From Desulfuromusa sp. (GTDB lineage: Bacteria; Desulfobacterota; Desulfuromonadia; Desulfuromonadales; Geopsychrobacteraceae): a DNA stretch of 46,834 bases. The number at the start of each line of letters is the position of its first letter. Positions within the stretch are counted from its first letter, which is position 1. The stretch is taken from NCBI GenBank assembly GCA_016744595.1, contig JADGEB010000016.1, forward strand, positions 1 through 46,834, read 5' to 3'. Below the pieces are notes generated by a model that searched no databases, had not been told where the DNA came from, and saw only the letters and a program-made list of their open reading frames with translations. This document shows, in pieces, positions 29,429 to 37,910 of the stretch. Both the position numbers and the translations under genes were made by a program.

Positions 29429-30732
29429 AATATTTTAAGGTAAGCTTCTTTATCATAATGACTCTGTGCTTACTCTGTTCGGTTACTTTTGCCGCCAGAA
29501 TCGAAATCAGTTCTCCCGGTGAACAGACCATTCCTCTGGCTATGACCCGTCTGTTGCCGATGGGGGTGGGGGGCGTTCAATCAGCCATAGAAACAGAATT
29601 TCAACAGGTCCTTCTGGGAGATTTGGAACTGTCTGGGTTGTTCGACATGACCGATCCGGCTTCTTTTTTGAGTGATGCCGACAAGCTTGGTTTGCGTAGG
29701 ACAGAAATTGATTTTTACCAGTGGCGGATGCTTGGTGCCGAAGCGTTGATTAAGGGCGGCTACAGTGTTGCCTCAGGGAAGCTGACTATTGAGTTGCGGC
29801 TTTTTGATGTGATTACACAGAGGTTGCTTACTGGGCGGCGCTATGTTGGAAAGTTGACCGATGTGCGCAAAATTGCCCATACCTTTGCCGATCAGATATT
29901 AAAAAGTTTAACCGGTGAAAAAGGGCCATTTTCTACAAAGATTGCTTATATTTCCAAGCGAACCGGCCGCAAAGAGCTCTACATGATGGATGTGGATGGT
30001 TACAAGCCGATTCGCATGACCGATCATCGTTCCATTGTTCTGAATCCAGACTTTTCACCAACACGCAAGGAATTGATTTTTACCTCATATAAAAAGGGCA
30101 ATCCCGACCTCTATCGTAAGGAAATCTATACGGGTCGTGAGTCACGCTTGTCACTTAAGCAGGGGCTGAATATTGGGGGGCGCTACAGCCCGGATGGTCG
30201 TGAGATTGCATTGACTTTATCAAAGGATAAAAATTCGGAAATATATTTACTTGGTACCGATGGAACCATTCATCGACGTTTAACCAATCACTATGCTATC
30301 GATGTCGATCCATCATGGAATCCAAAGGGAAACAAGATTGCTTTTGTTTCTGACCGCCGCGGGAACCCAAATATTTTTATTGTTGATGTTCACACCCTCA
30401 AGGTAACTCGTTTGACCTATGAGGGTAAGTATAATGCAACCCCAGCCTGGAGCCCGAAAGGGGACAGAATTGCTTACTCCCGAATGGATAACGGAGTTTT
30501 CAATGTATTTACAATCCGCGAGGATGGTACTGATGAGCGGCAGTTGACCTTTGGCAAGGGTAGCAAGGAGCATCCACGCTGGAGTCCAGACGGACGGTTT
30601 CTGATCTATTCCAATGATCTGAATGGTGGGGAAAAATCGATCTGGATTATGCGTGCAGATGGCACCGGCGCCAAGAAGATTTCAGCTGCTGGAGGAAATG
30701 ATTCTCATCCAGCGTGGTCGGATCGCTGGTAG
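29425..30732 (+). CDS. tolB: Tol-Pal system protein TolB
   Basis: Periplasmic beta-propeller that binds Pal and the TolA C terminus. A signal peptide (cleavage near TFA/AR, residue 24) is followed by the TolB N-terminal domain and WD40-like repeats (PDFSPTRKELIFTSY, YSPDGREIALT, PSWNPKGNKIAFVSDR, PAWSPKGDRIAYSR, PRWSPDGRFLIYS, HPAWSDRW). The length of 435 residues is typical. It overlaps tolA by 4 nt, which suggests coupled translation. Confidence 0.97.
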   Translation: MKYFKVSFFIIMTLCLLCSVTFAARIEISSPGEQTIPLAMTRLLPMGVGGVQSAIETEFQQVLLGDLELSGLFDMTDPASFLSDADKLGLRRTEIDFYQWRMLGAEALIKGGYSVASGKLTIELRLFDVITQRLLTGRRYVGKLTDVRKIAHTFADQILKSLTGEKGPFSTKIAYISKRTGRKELYMMDVDGYKPIRMTDHRSIVLNPDFSPTRKELIFTSYKKGNPDLYRKEIYTGRESRLSLKQGLNIGGRYSPDGREIALTLSKDKNSEIYLLGTDGTIHRRLTNHYAIDVDPSWNPKGNKIAFVSDRRGNPNIFIVDVHTLKVTRLTYEGKYNATPAWSPKGDRIAYSRMDNGVFNVFTIREDGTDERQLTFGKGSKEHPRWSPDGRFLIYSNDLNGGEKSIWIMRADGTGAKKISAAGGNDSHPAWSDRW

Positions 30733-30747
30733 CGATATAAACGGGAG

Positions 30748-30775
30748 TTGTGTTTACGCCAAGCTTCTGTATAAT
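30748..30775 (+). promoter_or_regulatory. Internal promoter for pal
   Basis: TTGTGT (30748-30753), 16 nt, and a perfect TATAAT (30770-30775) lie in the 107-nt tolB-pal gap. A separate promoter for the abundant lipoprotein Pal fits known tol clusters. Confidence 0.55.
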
Positions 30776-30839
30776 GGTTTAAATATATGTGAAACTGAAT
30801 TTAAAAATTTAATCGCAAATGCGAAAGGAGTGGCTGATT

Positions 30840-31391
30840 ATGCAAAAACTAACCATTACCGGTTTGGTGATCTTTTTTGCCCTGTCCCTGTTGGTTTCGG
30901 GTTGTGCCAAGAAGCCTGCTGGTGACACAAGTGAAGTTAAAGAAACAACTCAGGTTGAAATGCAACAAGAGCAACCTGCTGAAATTATGGATGATAAGGT
31001 TGAAGATAAGCCGTTTGATGCTGCTGCCGCTGCTAGAGCAGCTGAGCGTGCTGCTGCCAAAGGGTTAGAGCGAATCCATTTTGATTTTGATCAGTATATT
31101 CTGACCGATGCTGCTAAAAGTATTCTGGTAAGCAATGCTGGTTTGCTTAGAGCTGCTGCCGCAGTCAAAGTTTTGATCGAAGGGCACTGTGATGAGCGTG
31201 GTTCTGATGAGTACAACCTGGCGCTGGGTGAGAAGCGTGCTCTGGCAACCAAGAATTACTTGGTTTCTCTCGGTGTTGCTGCTGAGAGAATGAATATTAT
31301 CTCTTATGGTGAAGAGATGCCAATTGATGCTGCACGTACTAAAGAAGCTTGGGCTAAGAATCGTCGGGCTAATTTTAAAGTTAAGCGTTAG
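30840..31391 (+). CDS. pal: Peptidoglycan-associated lipoprotein Pal
   Basis: Outer-membrane lipoprotein with a lipobox (LLVSGC) at residues 17-22 and a C-terminal OmpA-like domain that binds peptidoglycan (IHFDFDQYILTDAAKSIL; IEGHCDERGSDEYNLALGEKRA; RMNIISYGEEMP). The length is 183 residues. The start at 30840 has AAAGGAG 10 nt upstream; an earlier in-frame ATG at 30819 precedes that site and would add an odd hydrophilic extension. It is followed by a terminator. Confidence 0.96.
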   Translation: MQKLTITGLVIFFALSLLVSGCAKKPAGDTSEVKETTQVEMQQEQPAEIMDDKVEDKPFDAAAAARAAERAAAKGLERIHFDFDQYILTDAAKSILVSNAGLLRAAAAVKVLIEGHCDERGSDEYNLALGEKRALATKNYLVSLGVAAERMNIISYGEEMPIDAARTKEAWAKNRRANFKVKR

Positions 31392-31410
31392 TCTGTCATT
31401 ATCATCAATC

Positions 31411-31447
31411 AGGGCCGCTCATTATTTTGTGAGCGGCCCTTTTTGTT
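31411..31447 (+). terminator. Terminator between pal and cpoB
   Basis: An 11-bp stem (31411-31421 with 31430-31440, core GGGCCGCTCA/TGAGCGGCCC) is followed by TTTTGTTT. It should lower cpoB expression relative to pal. Confidence 0.9.
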
Positions 31448-31470
31448 TCAGGTGTCTGGGAGGAAATCCG

Positions 31471-32271
31471 ATGCGCTTCATATTAATACTACTGGGTTTG
31501 TTGTTGTTGGTTGGGTGCGTACCGCCGAGTCAGAATCAGCTGCGGGTGGATATGGATCTGGAGGAGATGAAACGCCGTCTGGCTCAATTGGAAGTGCAGA
31601 GAGTGGAGACATCACAAACAAAAATGGCTGGCGGAGACACTCAACAGCGTCAGGTTGCTGAAATGATGGCTGGGCTCGATAACTTGCGGGTAGAGTTTCA
31701 ATCGGTCAATGGTCGCCTGGATGATTTGGGTCGGGATAATCAGGCTCTGATCGATGAACTGCAATTGATCAAAGATGATATGGGATTGCAGCTGAATTCT
31801 CTTACAAATCGGGTTGCTGAATTTGAACAACAGGTTTCCAATCAAGGGACAATGGTGAAACCATCGCAGCAACCGGAGCAAAAAAGTGAACCAGAATTGA
31901 CAGCAGAACAGCTTTACCAAAATGCGCTGGAATTAATTCGGAACCAAAAACAATTTTCCGAAGGACGCACGATGTTGGAGTCTTTTGCCAATAAATATCC
32001 AAAGCATGATTTATATGTTAATGCTCTGTACTGGATTGGTGAAGCTTTCTACGGTGAAAAAAAATATGAGCTGGCAATTCTGCAGTTTCAGGATGTTATC
32101 AGTAAGTACTCTTCCCATCCAAAGGCTGCTGCTGCGATGCTGAAACAGGCTTTGGCCTTTAATGCTCTGGAGGATGGTGACAATGCCAGAACGACAATGC
32201 AGAAGCTGCTTGAAGAATATCCCGATTCAACTCAAGCCGATGCTGCAAAAAAATATTTGACGAAAAACTAA
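31471..32271 (+). CDS. cpoB: Tol-Pal-associated TPR protein CpoB (YbgF)
   Basis: 266 residues with a lipobox (LLLLVGC) at the N terminus, so here it is probably a lipoprotein, unlike E. coli CpoB. A coiled coil (about 25-130) is followed by three C-terminal TPR-like repeats (LYQNALELIRNQKQFSEG; YVNALYWIGEAFYGEKKY; HPKAAAAMLKQALAFNALEDG). CpoB links PBP1B activity with Tol constriction. The start at 31471 follows GGGAGG. It is the last gene of the tol cluster. Confidence 0.93.
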   Translation: MRFILILLGLLLLVGCVPPSQNQLRVDMDLEEMKRRLAQLEVQRVETSQTKMAGGDTQQRQVAEMMAGLDNLRVEFQSVNGRLDDLGRDNQALIDELQLIKDDMGLQLNSLTNRVAEFEQQVSNQGTMVKPSQQPEQKSEPELTAEQLYQNALELIRNQKQFSEGRTMLESFANKYPKHDLYVNALYWIGEAFYGEKKYELAILQFQDVISKYSSHPKAAAAMLKQALAFNALEDGDNARTTMQKLLEEYPDSTQADAAKKYLTKN

Positions 32272-32302
32272 AACGTAACCAAGTAAGATCAAAAATGAAA
32301 AA

Positions 32303-32337
32303 GCAGGGTAGCCTATTAAGGTTATCCTGTTTTTTTA
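32303..32337 (+). terminator. Terminator at the end of the tol cluster
   Basis: CAGGGTAGCC and GGTTATCCTG form a 10-bp stem with two G-T pairs, followed by seven T. It lies 32 nt after the cpoB stop and overlaps the stop of the convergent antiporter gene. Confidence 0.8.
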
Positions 32338-34071
32338 TTCTTCCAAGTTCAACCGCCTGAATGCTGCAAGAACATCATTCTGGCTGAGGATGCCGAGTAG
32401 CTTTTTTGGCTCGTCTGGATCAATTACGGGAAAATAACTGATGTTGCGTTTTTTTTGTAACGTTTTCAATGCTTCCCGAAGAGGGGTGTCGGGGGGGATG
32501 GAGTGATGCACAGAAGAAATTAGATCGCGTGCAACCAGGAGGTTGGAGAGAGATGGGTCAAATAACAAATTGCGAATTTCGGTATAATTGATAATACCGA
32601 CAAAATTTTGGTCATCATCGACAACTGGAAAGCGATCATAGCGACTGTGGGCAATGACATTCAGCAGCTCCTGAAACGGTGTGCCGTGGTGAATTGTTTC
32701 AACATTCAAGCGCATGACATGGCGAACGAGAATATCACCCGGGTTTTCAAGCTTGTGACCCGCTGGGAGTCCAAGGTTGCTGCGAAAATGGTTGGCAATA
32801 CTGTGCAGCCCTTCCATTCCGCTTTGTGGTCCTCGTTTGCGTAGTAATGAAAGTAATGGAACTTCCCCTGCCTTGACCAATCCACAGCGAACTGCAAGTG
32901 GCCCGAATAACTCAAAGACGACAACGGAGCCAAGAATGATGGTTTCAACTAGTCTGCCCCCCTCTGGCCATTGTTTGGCGAGAGTTGCCGCAAGGCCAAT
33001 TGCCATTCCCGCCTGTGCCAGCAAAGTTGTACCGACCCAAGTTTGTTCTCGTTGCCCAAATTTCCCTAAAAGGGCACCGAGTGAAGCTCCAGCCAATTTT
33101 CCACAGGTTCGGGCAAGAACATAGGTGACTCCTAGTAGACCAATATGAGCAAGCGTCTCGATGTGTAGGTTGGCACCGGCCAAGACAAAGAAAATGACGT
33201 AAAGAGGGTAGTCAATTTCATTCAATGCTTTTACCAGTCGATCCCAGCGTGGGGAACTATCGGCCAAAATCATCCCTAGTGCCATGCAGGAAAGTAGCGG
33301 TTCCAGGCCGAGGACACGGCTTATAACGGCAGTCGCTGTGACAGCACTCAGCAGCAGAATTTTGTGCTCGCTGGGAAGCTCCATCCGTTGAGCCCAAAGC
33401 GAGACGATAAAGCCAAAAAACCCTCCTAGCAATAGTGGAACGCACAGTTGATAAGCAATTGTGATAATGCTTCCATCAGGGGAGACCAGTAATTGTACTG
33501 CTATTGAAAAGGCAAAAACTGAGAATAGATTATTTAGACTAACCAGTGTCAGCACCAGTCTGGTGACAGGCCCTTCGGCTTCATATTCACGAATCACCAT
33601 CAAAGTTGCCGCAGGAGCAGTTGCGATGCTGATAGTTCCAGTAAATACACCAAATAGCAGCGAGGTTTGTCCCAAACTCATCCCAACAACTGCTTGTTGG
33701 ACGATGAACTGATTGGCAATAAAAATAGAAACTCCGACAAGCAGGCCGGTCAAGATAACTTCGGTCAAAGAAAATATGGCGATTCGCTGTTTCCAGCGGC
33801 GCAGGTTTTCAGTGCGTAACTGCCCACCAATATTCATCAGGATTAATGCCAGGGCAACGTCGGAAATCAACTGAAGTTCATCTAGGGCATAATGTGTTAT
33901 CAGTTGAGGAAAACGTAAGATTTCGGCAAATGAAGGGCCGACCAGCAGTCCTGCCAGAAGGTATCCAGTGACACGGGGAATACGACAAAAAGTTGCAAAA
34001 CGGCCACCGATCAGAGCAGCAATCAATATAACGGCAAGTGCAGAAATTATAAGAAAAGAATCTTCAGGCAT
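32335..34071 (-). CDS. CPA2-family cation/proton antiporter with two CBS domains
   Basis: 578 residues. The N-terminal 410 residues form about 12 helices of a Kef/NapA-type monovalent cation:proton antiporter (RIPRVTGYLLAGLLVGPS; ALALILMNIGGQL). The C-terminal 130 residues hold two CBS domains (RYDRFPVVDDDQNFVGIINYTEI; NISYFPVIDPDEPKKLLGILSQNDVLAAF), which usually bind adenine nucleotides and gate transport. The start at 34071 (MPEDSFL) has AGG 8 nt before it; the longer frame to 34320 would add 83 residues that fit no family. Ion specificity is not visible. Confidence 0.87.
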   Translation of the reverse strand: MPEDSFLIISALAVILIAALIGGRFATFCRIPRVTGYLLAGLLVGPSFAEILRFPQLITHYALDELQLISDVALALILMNIGGQLRTENLRRWKQRIAIFSLTEVILTGLLVGVSIFIANQFIVQQAVVGMSLGQTSLLFGVFTGTISIATAPAATLMVIREYEAEGPVTRLVLTLVSLNNLFSVFAFSIAVQLLVSPDGSIITIAYQLCVPLLLGGFFGFIVSLWAQRMELPSEHKILLLSAVTATAVISRVLGLEPLLSCMALGMILADSSPRWDRLVKALNEIDYPLYVIFFVLAGANLHIETLAHIGLLGVTYVLARTCGKLAGASLGALLGKFGQREQTWVGTTLLAQAGMAIGLAATLAKQWPEGGRLVETIILGSVVVFELFGPLAVRCGLVKAGEVPLLSLLRKRGPQSGMEGLHSIANHFRSNLGLPAGHKLENPGDILVRHVMRLNVETIHHGTPFQELLNVIAHSRYDRFPVVDDDQNFVGIINYTEIRNLLFDPSLSNLLVARDLISSVHHSIPPDTPLREALKTLQKKRNISYFPVIDPDEPKKLLGILSQNDVLAAFRRLNLEE

Positions 34072-34236
34072 GGAAGACCTGTCTTTGATGTTTGTAGAAA
34101 ATACAAATGTTAAAATAGTATTATCATTTAGTAACCTGATGTTTGCCATAGTATCATATTTATCAGTAAATAGTGTTGGAAACAGAGTCATTGGGTAACT
34201 GCTGTTGGGATGTGGGGGAAGAAAGGTGCAATAGGG

Positions 34237-34986
34237 ATGATGGAGACTTTGGTATCTCTTCGCTGTATTGGAACTGGTGATGCTTTTGGTCATGGCGGAC
34301 GTTTGAACAGTTGTTTTCATCTTAATTATCCAGCTGGGCAGATGTTACTCGATTGCGGTTCTTCCAGCTTGATAGGGATGCAGCGTTGTGGAGTGTTTCC
34401 AGCTGGGATTGATACGGTTGTCGTTAGCCATCTTCATGGTGATCACTTTGGTGGTATTCCCTATTTATTGTTGGAAGGGAGGTATGTCAGCCAGCGCACC
34501 AGACCATTAACTCTGATTGGCCCACCAGGGTTACAACAGCGGGTTGAAGTTGCTGCAGAAGCACTCTACCCAGGATTAATTGGCAAAAAATTAGACTTTC
34601 CTGTTAACTATCTGTTGCTTGATCCAAAAAAATCTTTGCAGGTTAATGGTGCTCAGATTAAGCCCTATCGGGTCAAACATGGCCGGAGTAAACACGCCTA
34701 TGGGATACGCGTTGAGATTGCTGGAAAAATTATCGGCTATACTGGTGATACGGAATGGACAGAAAATCTGATTCCTTTGGCGCAGGGAAATCATTTGTTA
34801 ATTGCTGAATGTTTTGCTTATGATCAGCCTATTCCTGCACATCTAGATTACCTGACATTGTTGCAACATCGATCAAGGTTAGGGTGTGAAAAAATAGTTT
34901 TGACACATATGGGACCTGAAATGCTGTCACGACTAGATCGGCTTGATTTTGATACGGTCAACGATGGAGAGATGATAGTAATTTGA
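34237..34986 (+). CDS. MBL-fold metallo-hydrolase (RNase Z-like)
   Basis: 249 residues of the metallo-beta-lactamase fold. Metal ligands are in SHLHGDHFGGIPY (HxHxDH), GYTGDTEW and LTHMGPE. The layout resembles the RNase Z/AtsA/YhfI group without the tRNA-binding exosite arm, so it is more likely a small-molecule or cyclic-nucleotide phosphodiesterase-type hydrolase than a tRNA-processing enzyme; that is inference. ATG codons at 34210, 34237 and 34240 all fit; 34237 has AAAGG 9 nt upstream. It is divergent from the antiporter. Confidence 0.75.
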   Translation: MMETLVSLRCIGTGDAFGHGGRLNSCFHLNYPAGQMLLDCGSSSLIGMQRCGVFPAGIDTVVVSHLHGDHFGGIPYLLLEGRYVSQRTRPLTLIGPPGLQQRVEVAAEALYPGLIGKKLDFPVNYLLLDPKKSLQVNGAQIKPYRVKHGRSKHAYGIRVEIAGKIIGYTGDTEWTENLIPLAQGNHLLIAECFAYDQPIPAHLDYLTLLQHRSRLGCEKIVLTHMGPEMLSRLDRLDFDTVNDGEMIVI

Positions 34987-35003
34987 AGGGAAAAGTTTTT
35001 GAT

Positions 35004-35043
35004 AAACGCAAAAGGGCAGCCAATCGGCTGCCCTTTTGCGTTT
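35004..35043. terminator. Bidirectional terminator
   Basis: A perfect 18-bp stem (35004-35021 with 35026-35043, core AAAAGGGCAGCC/GGCTGCCCTTTT) has an AATC loop. It serves both the MBL gene on the plus strand and the small membrane-protein pair on the minus strand. Confidence 0.92.
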
Positions 35044-35064
35044 GGTTTATATATTATCTCTATC

Positions 35065-35286
35065 TTAGTTCTTGGCAGCAGCCGTCTTGCGAACTCCTTG
35101 AGCAACAGCTTTGGTCATGCCGAACAGGGTCAAGACTGCAGGAACCAGTTGAGCAACAATTAACAAAGCACAGAAACCAACAAACAGAAGAACCAGAATG
35201 CCACTGTTATAGGTTTGAGTTGTGTCTACGGCAAAAGCTGGTACGGCGAAGAGGATCAGGCTGATGGTAGTGATGATTGCTTTCAT
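35065..35286 (-). CDS. Small membrane protein, paralogue A
   Basis: 73 residues: a cleavable signal peptide (near AFA/VD, residue 19), a short polar stretch, one transmembrane helix GILVLLFVGFCALLIVAQLVPAVLTLFG (about residues 29-56), and a basic tail. A strong AAAGGAG lies before the ATG. It shares the pattern LFxGFxALxIVxQLVPA with its upstream neighbour, so the two are paralogues. I believe similar tiny proteins recur in Desulfuromonadales genomes, but I know no function. It may form oligomers in the inner membrane. Confidence 0.8.
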   Translation of the reverse strand: MKAIITTISLILFAVPAFAVDTTQTYNSGILVLLFVGFCALLIVAQLVPAVLTLFGMTKAVAQGVRKTAAAKN

Positions 35287-35336
35287 GTTGTTCTCCTTTA
35301 AAAGTTTAGTTTTATATAAGTTTGTTTCGAATCGTT

Positions 35337-35561
35337 TTAGTGACTAGCAACTTCTTTGCTGTCGCGTCCAAATAGTCCCTTAAGAACACCCACCAACATA
35401 ATTGTTGCTGGAACCAATTGGCAGACAATGATCAAAGCGAAGAAGCCGATGAACAAAGAGAGGAGTAATCCACCGCCACCTGCGTTACTGCTACCTGCAG
35501 CAAAAGCAGAAGAAGAAAAAGTGATCAGGGCGATTAAGGTATTACGTAATGTGTTTTTCAT
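35337..35561 (-). CDS. Small membrane protein, paralogue B
   Basis: 74 residues with signal peptide (near AFA/AG, residue 22), a Gly-rich stretch, one helix LLLSLFIGFFALIIVCQLVPATIMLVG (about 31-57) and a charged tail. GGAGG precedes the ATG at 35561; the longer frame to 35657 has no site. It is the first gene behind the sigma-54 promoter, and paralogue A follows 50 nt later. The helix carries the QLVPA motif shared with A. Confidence 0.8.
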   Translation of the reverse strand: MKNTLRNTLIALITFSSSAFAAGSSNAGGGGLLLSLFIGFFALIIVCQLVPATIMLVGVLKGLFGRDSKEVASH

Positions 35562-35615
35562 GATGTCCTCCATCTCTATGTTTGATTGCTTTGTTGTTTG
35601 CTTATGACCAGATAT

Positions 35616-35635
35616 AAAGCAGTGTCCGTGCCAAG
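35616..35635 (-). promoter_or_regulatory. Sigma-54 promoter of the small membrane-protein pair
   Basis: Read on the minus strand: TTGGCACGGACACTGCTTT. It has the invariant GG at -24, exactly 10 intervening bases and GC at -12, a close match to the RpoN consensus. The predicted start near 35607 gives a leader of about 46 nt to paralogue B. Confidence 0.75.
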
Positions 35636-35810
35636 TTTTGAAAACAAAACAACACAAATAACCAAGTCACTGAAATAACTAAATAAATAAATATATCAAC
35701 AAGGAAGCTAGCAATATATCCAGGCATATCCATGTATAAAAGAGACATACAGTTAGAAGAATCAAAACAGAGAGGCTGCAAACAATAAAAAGCATAACTA
35801 GCTGAAATAA

Positions 35811-35827
35811 TTAGACTATCTGTCTAA
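35811..35827. promoter_or_regulatory. Inverted repeat upstream of the sigma-54 promoter
   Basis: TTAGAC-N5-GTCTAA lies about 190 bp upstream of the sigma-54 promoter, a possible enhancer-binding site. It is the only structure seen in the very AT-rich gap 35636-35924, which otherwise holds no supported gene. Confidence 0.35.
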
Positions 35828-35924
35828 ATATAAATTATATATATTTTCATTCCAGTAAATATTTTATTTATGCGGAACTAGGGAAGATTTATCTGGCAAG
35901 GACTTGTGTTCAGAGAGGGGTTTT

Positions 35925-36428
35925 TTATAAGGGTTTTTGCCATTTTTCCATCATTGCTTCGACCAATAATCCGATTGGAATTGCCAGAGCGATAGTAACA
36001 AGTGCTCGACCTAGGGCAAATGGCCAGCCAAGAAATTCTACTTCGATGGGGATCATTTGTAATTTTACAGCATAGCTGGTCAGTACAATCGTAATGACCG
36101 CCCAGCGGGCACCACGTTTTTGAATTTCCATCAGCAAAGGAAAGATGATGTAGGCGGGGCCAATTAACAGGGTGCCGCAGAATGCTGCTATCAAAAGGCT
36201 TTTTATCCCTCCCTCCCGACCTAACAGGCGGACGATTACATCTCTGCTAATCCAGATTTGCAGTAAGCCGACCAGGCAGAAAACAGCAATAATCAAGAGT
36301 AGAACAGATGAAAATGATACTGCTGAACCAATAAGCGCCTGTTGGGCTCGTTCTGGATTGGATAGAAAGGCAAAAACATAGAGGAGAATAGTTGAGGCTA
36401 ATAGCCATTGTTTACGAAGCAGAGTCAT
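35925..36428 (-). CDS. Permease half-protein 2 (ArsP/DUF318-like)
   Basis: 167 residues with four or five hydrophobic helices. SLLIAAFCGTLLIGPAYIIFPLLMEIQKRGA resembles one half of the ArsP_1 (DUF318) permease family, in which a Gly-Pro motif recurs in each repeat. It starts at ATG 36428, overlapping the stop of the preceding gene as ATGA, so translation is coupled. The pair together would make one full permease. The substrate is not visible. Confidence 0.7.
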   Translation of the reverse strand: MTLLRKQWLLASTILLYVFAFLSNPERAQQALIGSAVSFSSVLLLIIAVFCLVGLLQIWISRDVIVRLLGREGGIKSLLIAAFCGTLLIGPAYIIFPLLMEIQKRGARWAVITIVLTSYAVKLQMIPIEVEFLGWPFALGRALVTIALAIPIGLLVEAMMEKWQKPL

Positions 36429-36907
36429 AGCAGTAGTCCCAAAAGCAGCCCGCATAGTATGGCTGCCATAAAACTGATCCCATTTCGTAGCAGGGCAAAG
36501 CGGATACCAAAGGTTGTTGCCTCAAAAGGCAGAGTTATAATTCCGATCGTGATCCAGCTGAAAACAAATGCTGCAATTGCTGGGGGCCAGGCTCCGGCAT
36601 TGAGTAGAGTCTCTGCCAGCGGGTATGCAGCCAGCGGTGGTCCAATAGAAATAGCTCCGGCAAAAGAGCTGACCAATAGAGACAGGAGGCCACTTGATTT
36701 TCCAAGAAACCGGGCGATTAGTTCCGGGGGAATATATTCCTGAAACAAGCCAACAAGTCCAAAAATGGCCATAAGAAATGGTAGTAATTTGAGTAAAGAT
36801 TGCCGGGACAAGCGGAGTGACTGTAGAACCTTATTTCGATCAATGGGCCACAAAAAAGCGTAGCAACAGACGATGATAACAAGATAAAGGACTCCAACTG
36901 AGAGCAT
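36425..36907 (-). CDS. Permease half-protein 1 (ArsP/DUF318-like)
   Basis: 160 residues, about four or five membrane helices. LSLLVSSFAGAISIGPPLAAYPLAETLLNAGA parallels SLLIAAFCGTLLIGPAYIIFPLLMEIQKRGA in the next gene, so the two are homologous halves. Its start has only a distant AAGG. The gene lies 44 nt after the 2-hydroxyacid dehydrogenase gene in the same run. Confidence 0.7.
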   Translation of the reverse strand: MLSVGVLYLVIIVCCYAFLWPIDRNKVLQSLRLSRQSLLKLLPFLMAIFGLVGLFQEYIPPELIARFLGKSSGLLSLLVSSFAGAISIGPPLAAYPLAETLLNAGAWPPAIAAFVFSWITIGIITLPFEATTFGIRFALLRNGISFMAAILCGLLLGLLL

Positions 36908-36951
36908 ATGCAGATCTGACCTTACTTAATTTATTAATGGCTCAAGTTGGA

Positions 36952-37908
36952 TCAAGCCACTCGATTTTGTGGCACACCATTTTTGAATGCCACAATATTT
37001 GTAACAACAATATCAAGTAGCCGTTGCCGCGCTTCATTGGTTGCCCAGGCTATATGTGGGGTAAGAAGGCAGTTTGATGCAGACAGTAACGGATTGTCTT
37101 CTGCTGGTGGTTCTTGGGAGAGGACATCGGAGGCATAGCCTCCCAAGTAGCCTTCTTCAAGGGCTTCGGCAACTGCATCTTCGTTAATTAACTGGCCGCG
37201 GCCGGTATTAATCAATAGGGCTCCCTGTTTGACGCGTGCCAAGTGAGCGGTATCGACCAGATTCTCAGTCACTTCAGTTAATGGGCAATTGAGGCTGATG
37301 ACATCAGAGTTGGAGAATAGATTGTCGATATCGACAAAATCGAGATCTGTTTCTTGCTGATATTTTTCTGGATGTGCGGTTTGTACCAGAACCTGCATGC
37401 CAAAAGCTTTTGCAATCTGTGCCACTTGTTGACCGATTTGTCCATAGCCGACAACGCCGAGGGTTTTCCCGGCCAGTTCAATTAAAGGTCGATCTCTGAA
37501 GCTGAAGTCTGGACAGGCCACCCAATCTCCTTGCTGTACCATGCTGGCATGGTGGCCGACATGTTGGGTCATCTCCAACAGCAGAGCAAACACCATCTGT
37601 GCAACTGATCCAGTACTATAGCCTGGCACATTAGTTACGAGAATATTGTGTTTTTTAGCTGCTTCAAGATCGACAATATTTACACCCGTGGCAAGGACCC
37701 CAATATACTTTACAGATGGCAGCATAGCCATGGCGTCAGCAGAAATAATTGTTTTATTGGTGAGTAAAATCTCTGCATCTTGCGCTCTTTCTACCACCAG
37801 TGTGCTCTCTGTGCGTGCGTGAATAACACATGAACCCAGTTCTTTTAAGGGGGTCCAATCAAGATCTCCGGGATTAAGAGTATAGCCATCCAGAACAACA
37901 ATTTTCAT
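36952..37908 (-). CDS. D-2-hydroxyacid dehydrogenase (glycerate dehydrogenase-like)
   Basis: 318 residues of the D-isomer-specific 2-hydroxyacid dehydrogenase family, which reduce a 2-keto acid with NAD(P)H. The nucleotide motif is GVVGYGQIGQQVA (about 150-162). Catalytic residues are visible as Arg in INTGRGQLI, Glu in LSQEPPAEDNPL and His in LTPHIAWAT. The closest common annotation is hydroxypyruvate/glycerate dehydrogenase; the substrate is inferred. It starts 2 nt after the GGDEF gene stop. Confidence 0.88.
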   Translation of the reverse strand: MKIVVLDGYTLNPGDLDWTPLKELGSCVIHARTESTLVVERAQDAEILLTNKTIISADAMAMLPSVKYIGVLATGVNIVDLEAAKKHNILVTNVPGYSTGSVAQMVFALLLEMTQHVGHHASMVQQGDWVACPDFSFRDRPLIELAGKTLGVVGYGQIGQQVAQIAKAFGMQVLVQTAHPEKYQQETDLDFVDIDNLFSNSDVISLNCPLTEVTENLVDTAHLARVKQGALLINTGRGQLINEDAVAEALEEGYLGGYASDVLSQEPPAEDNPLLSASNCLLTPHIAWATNEARQRLLDIVVTNIVAFKNGVPQNRVA

Positions 37909-37910
37909 AT

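Noticed and set aside
34072..34320. 83-residue N-terminal extension of the antiporter
   Set aside because: It is hydrophilic with no family similarity and overlaps the divergent MBL gene; MPEDSFL at 34071 begins directly at the first membrane helix.
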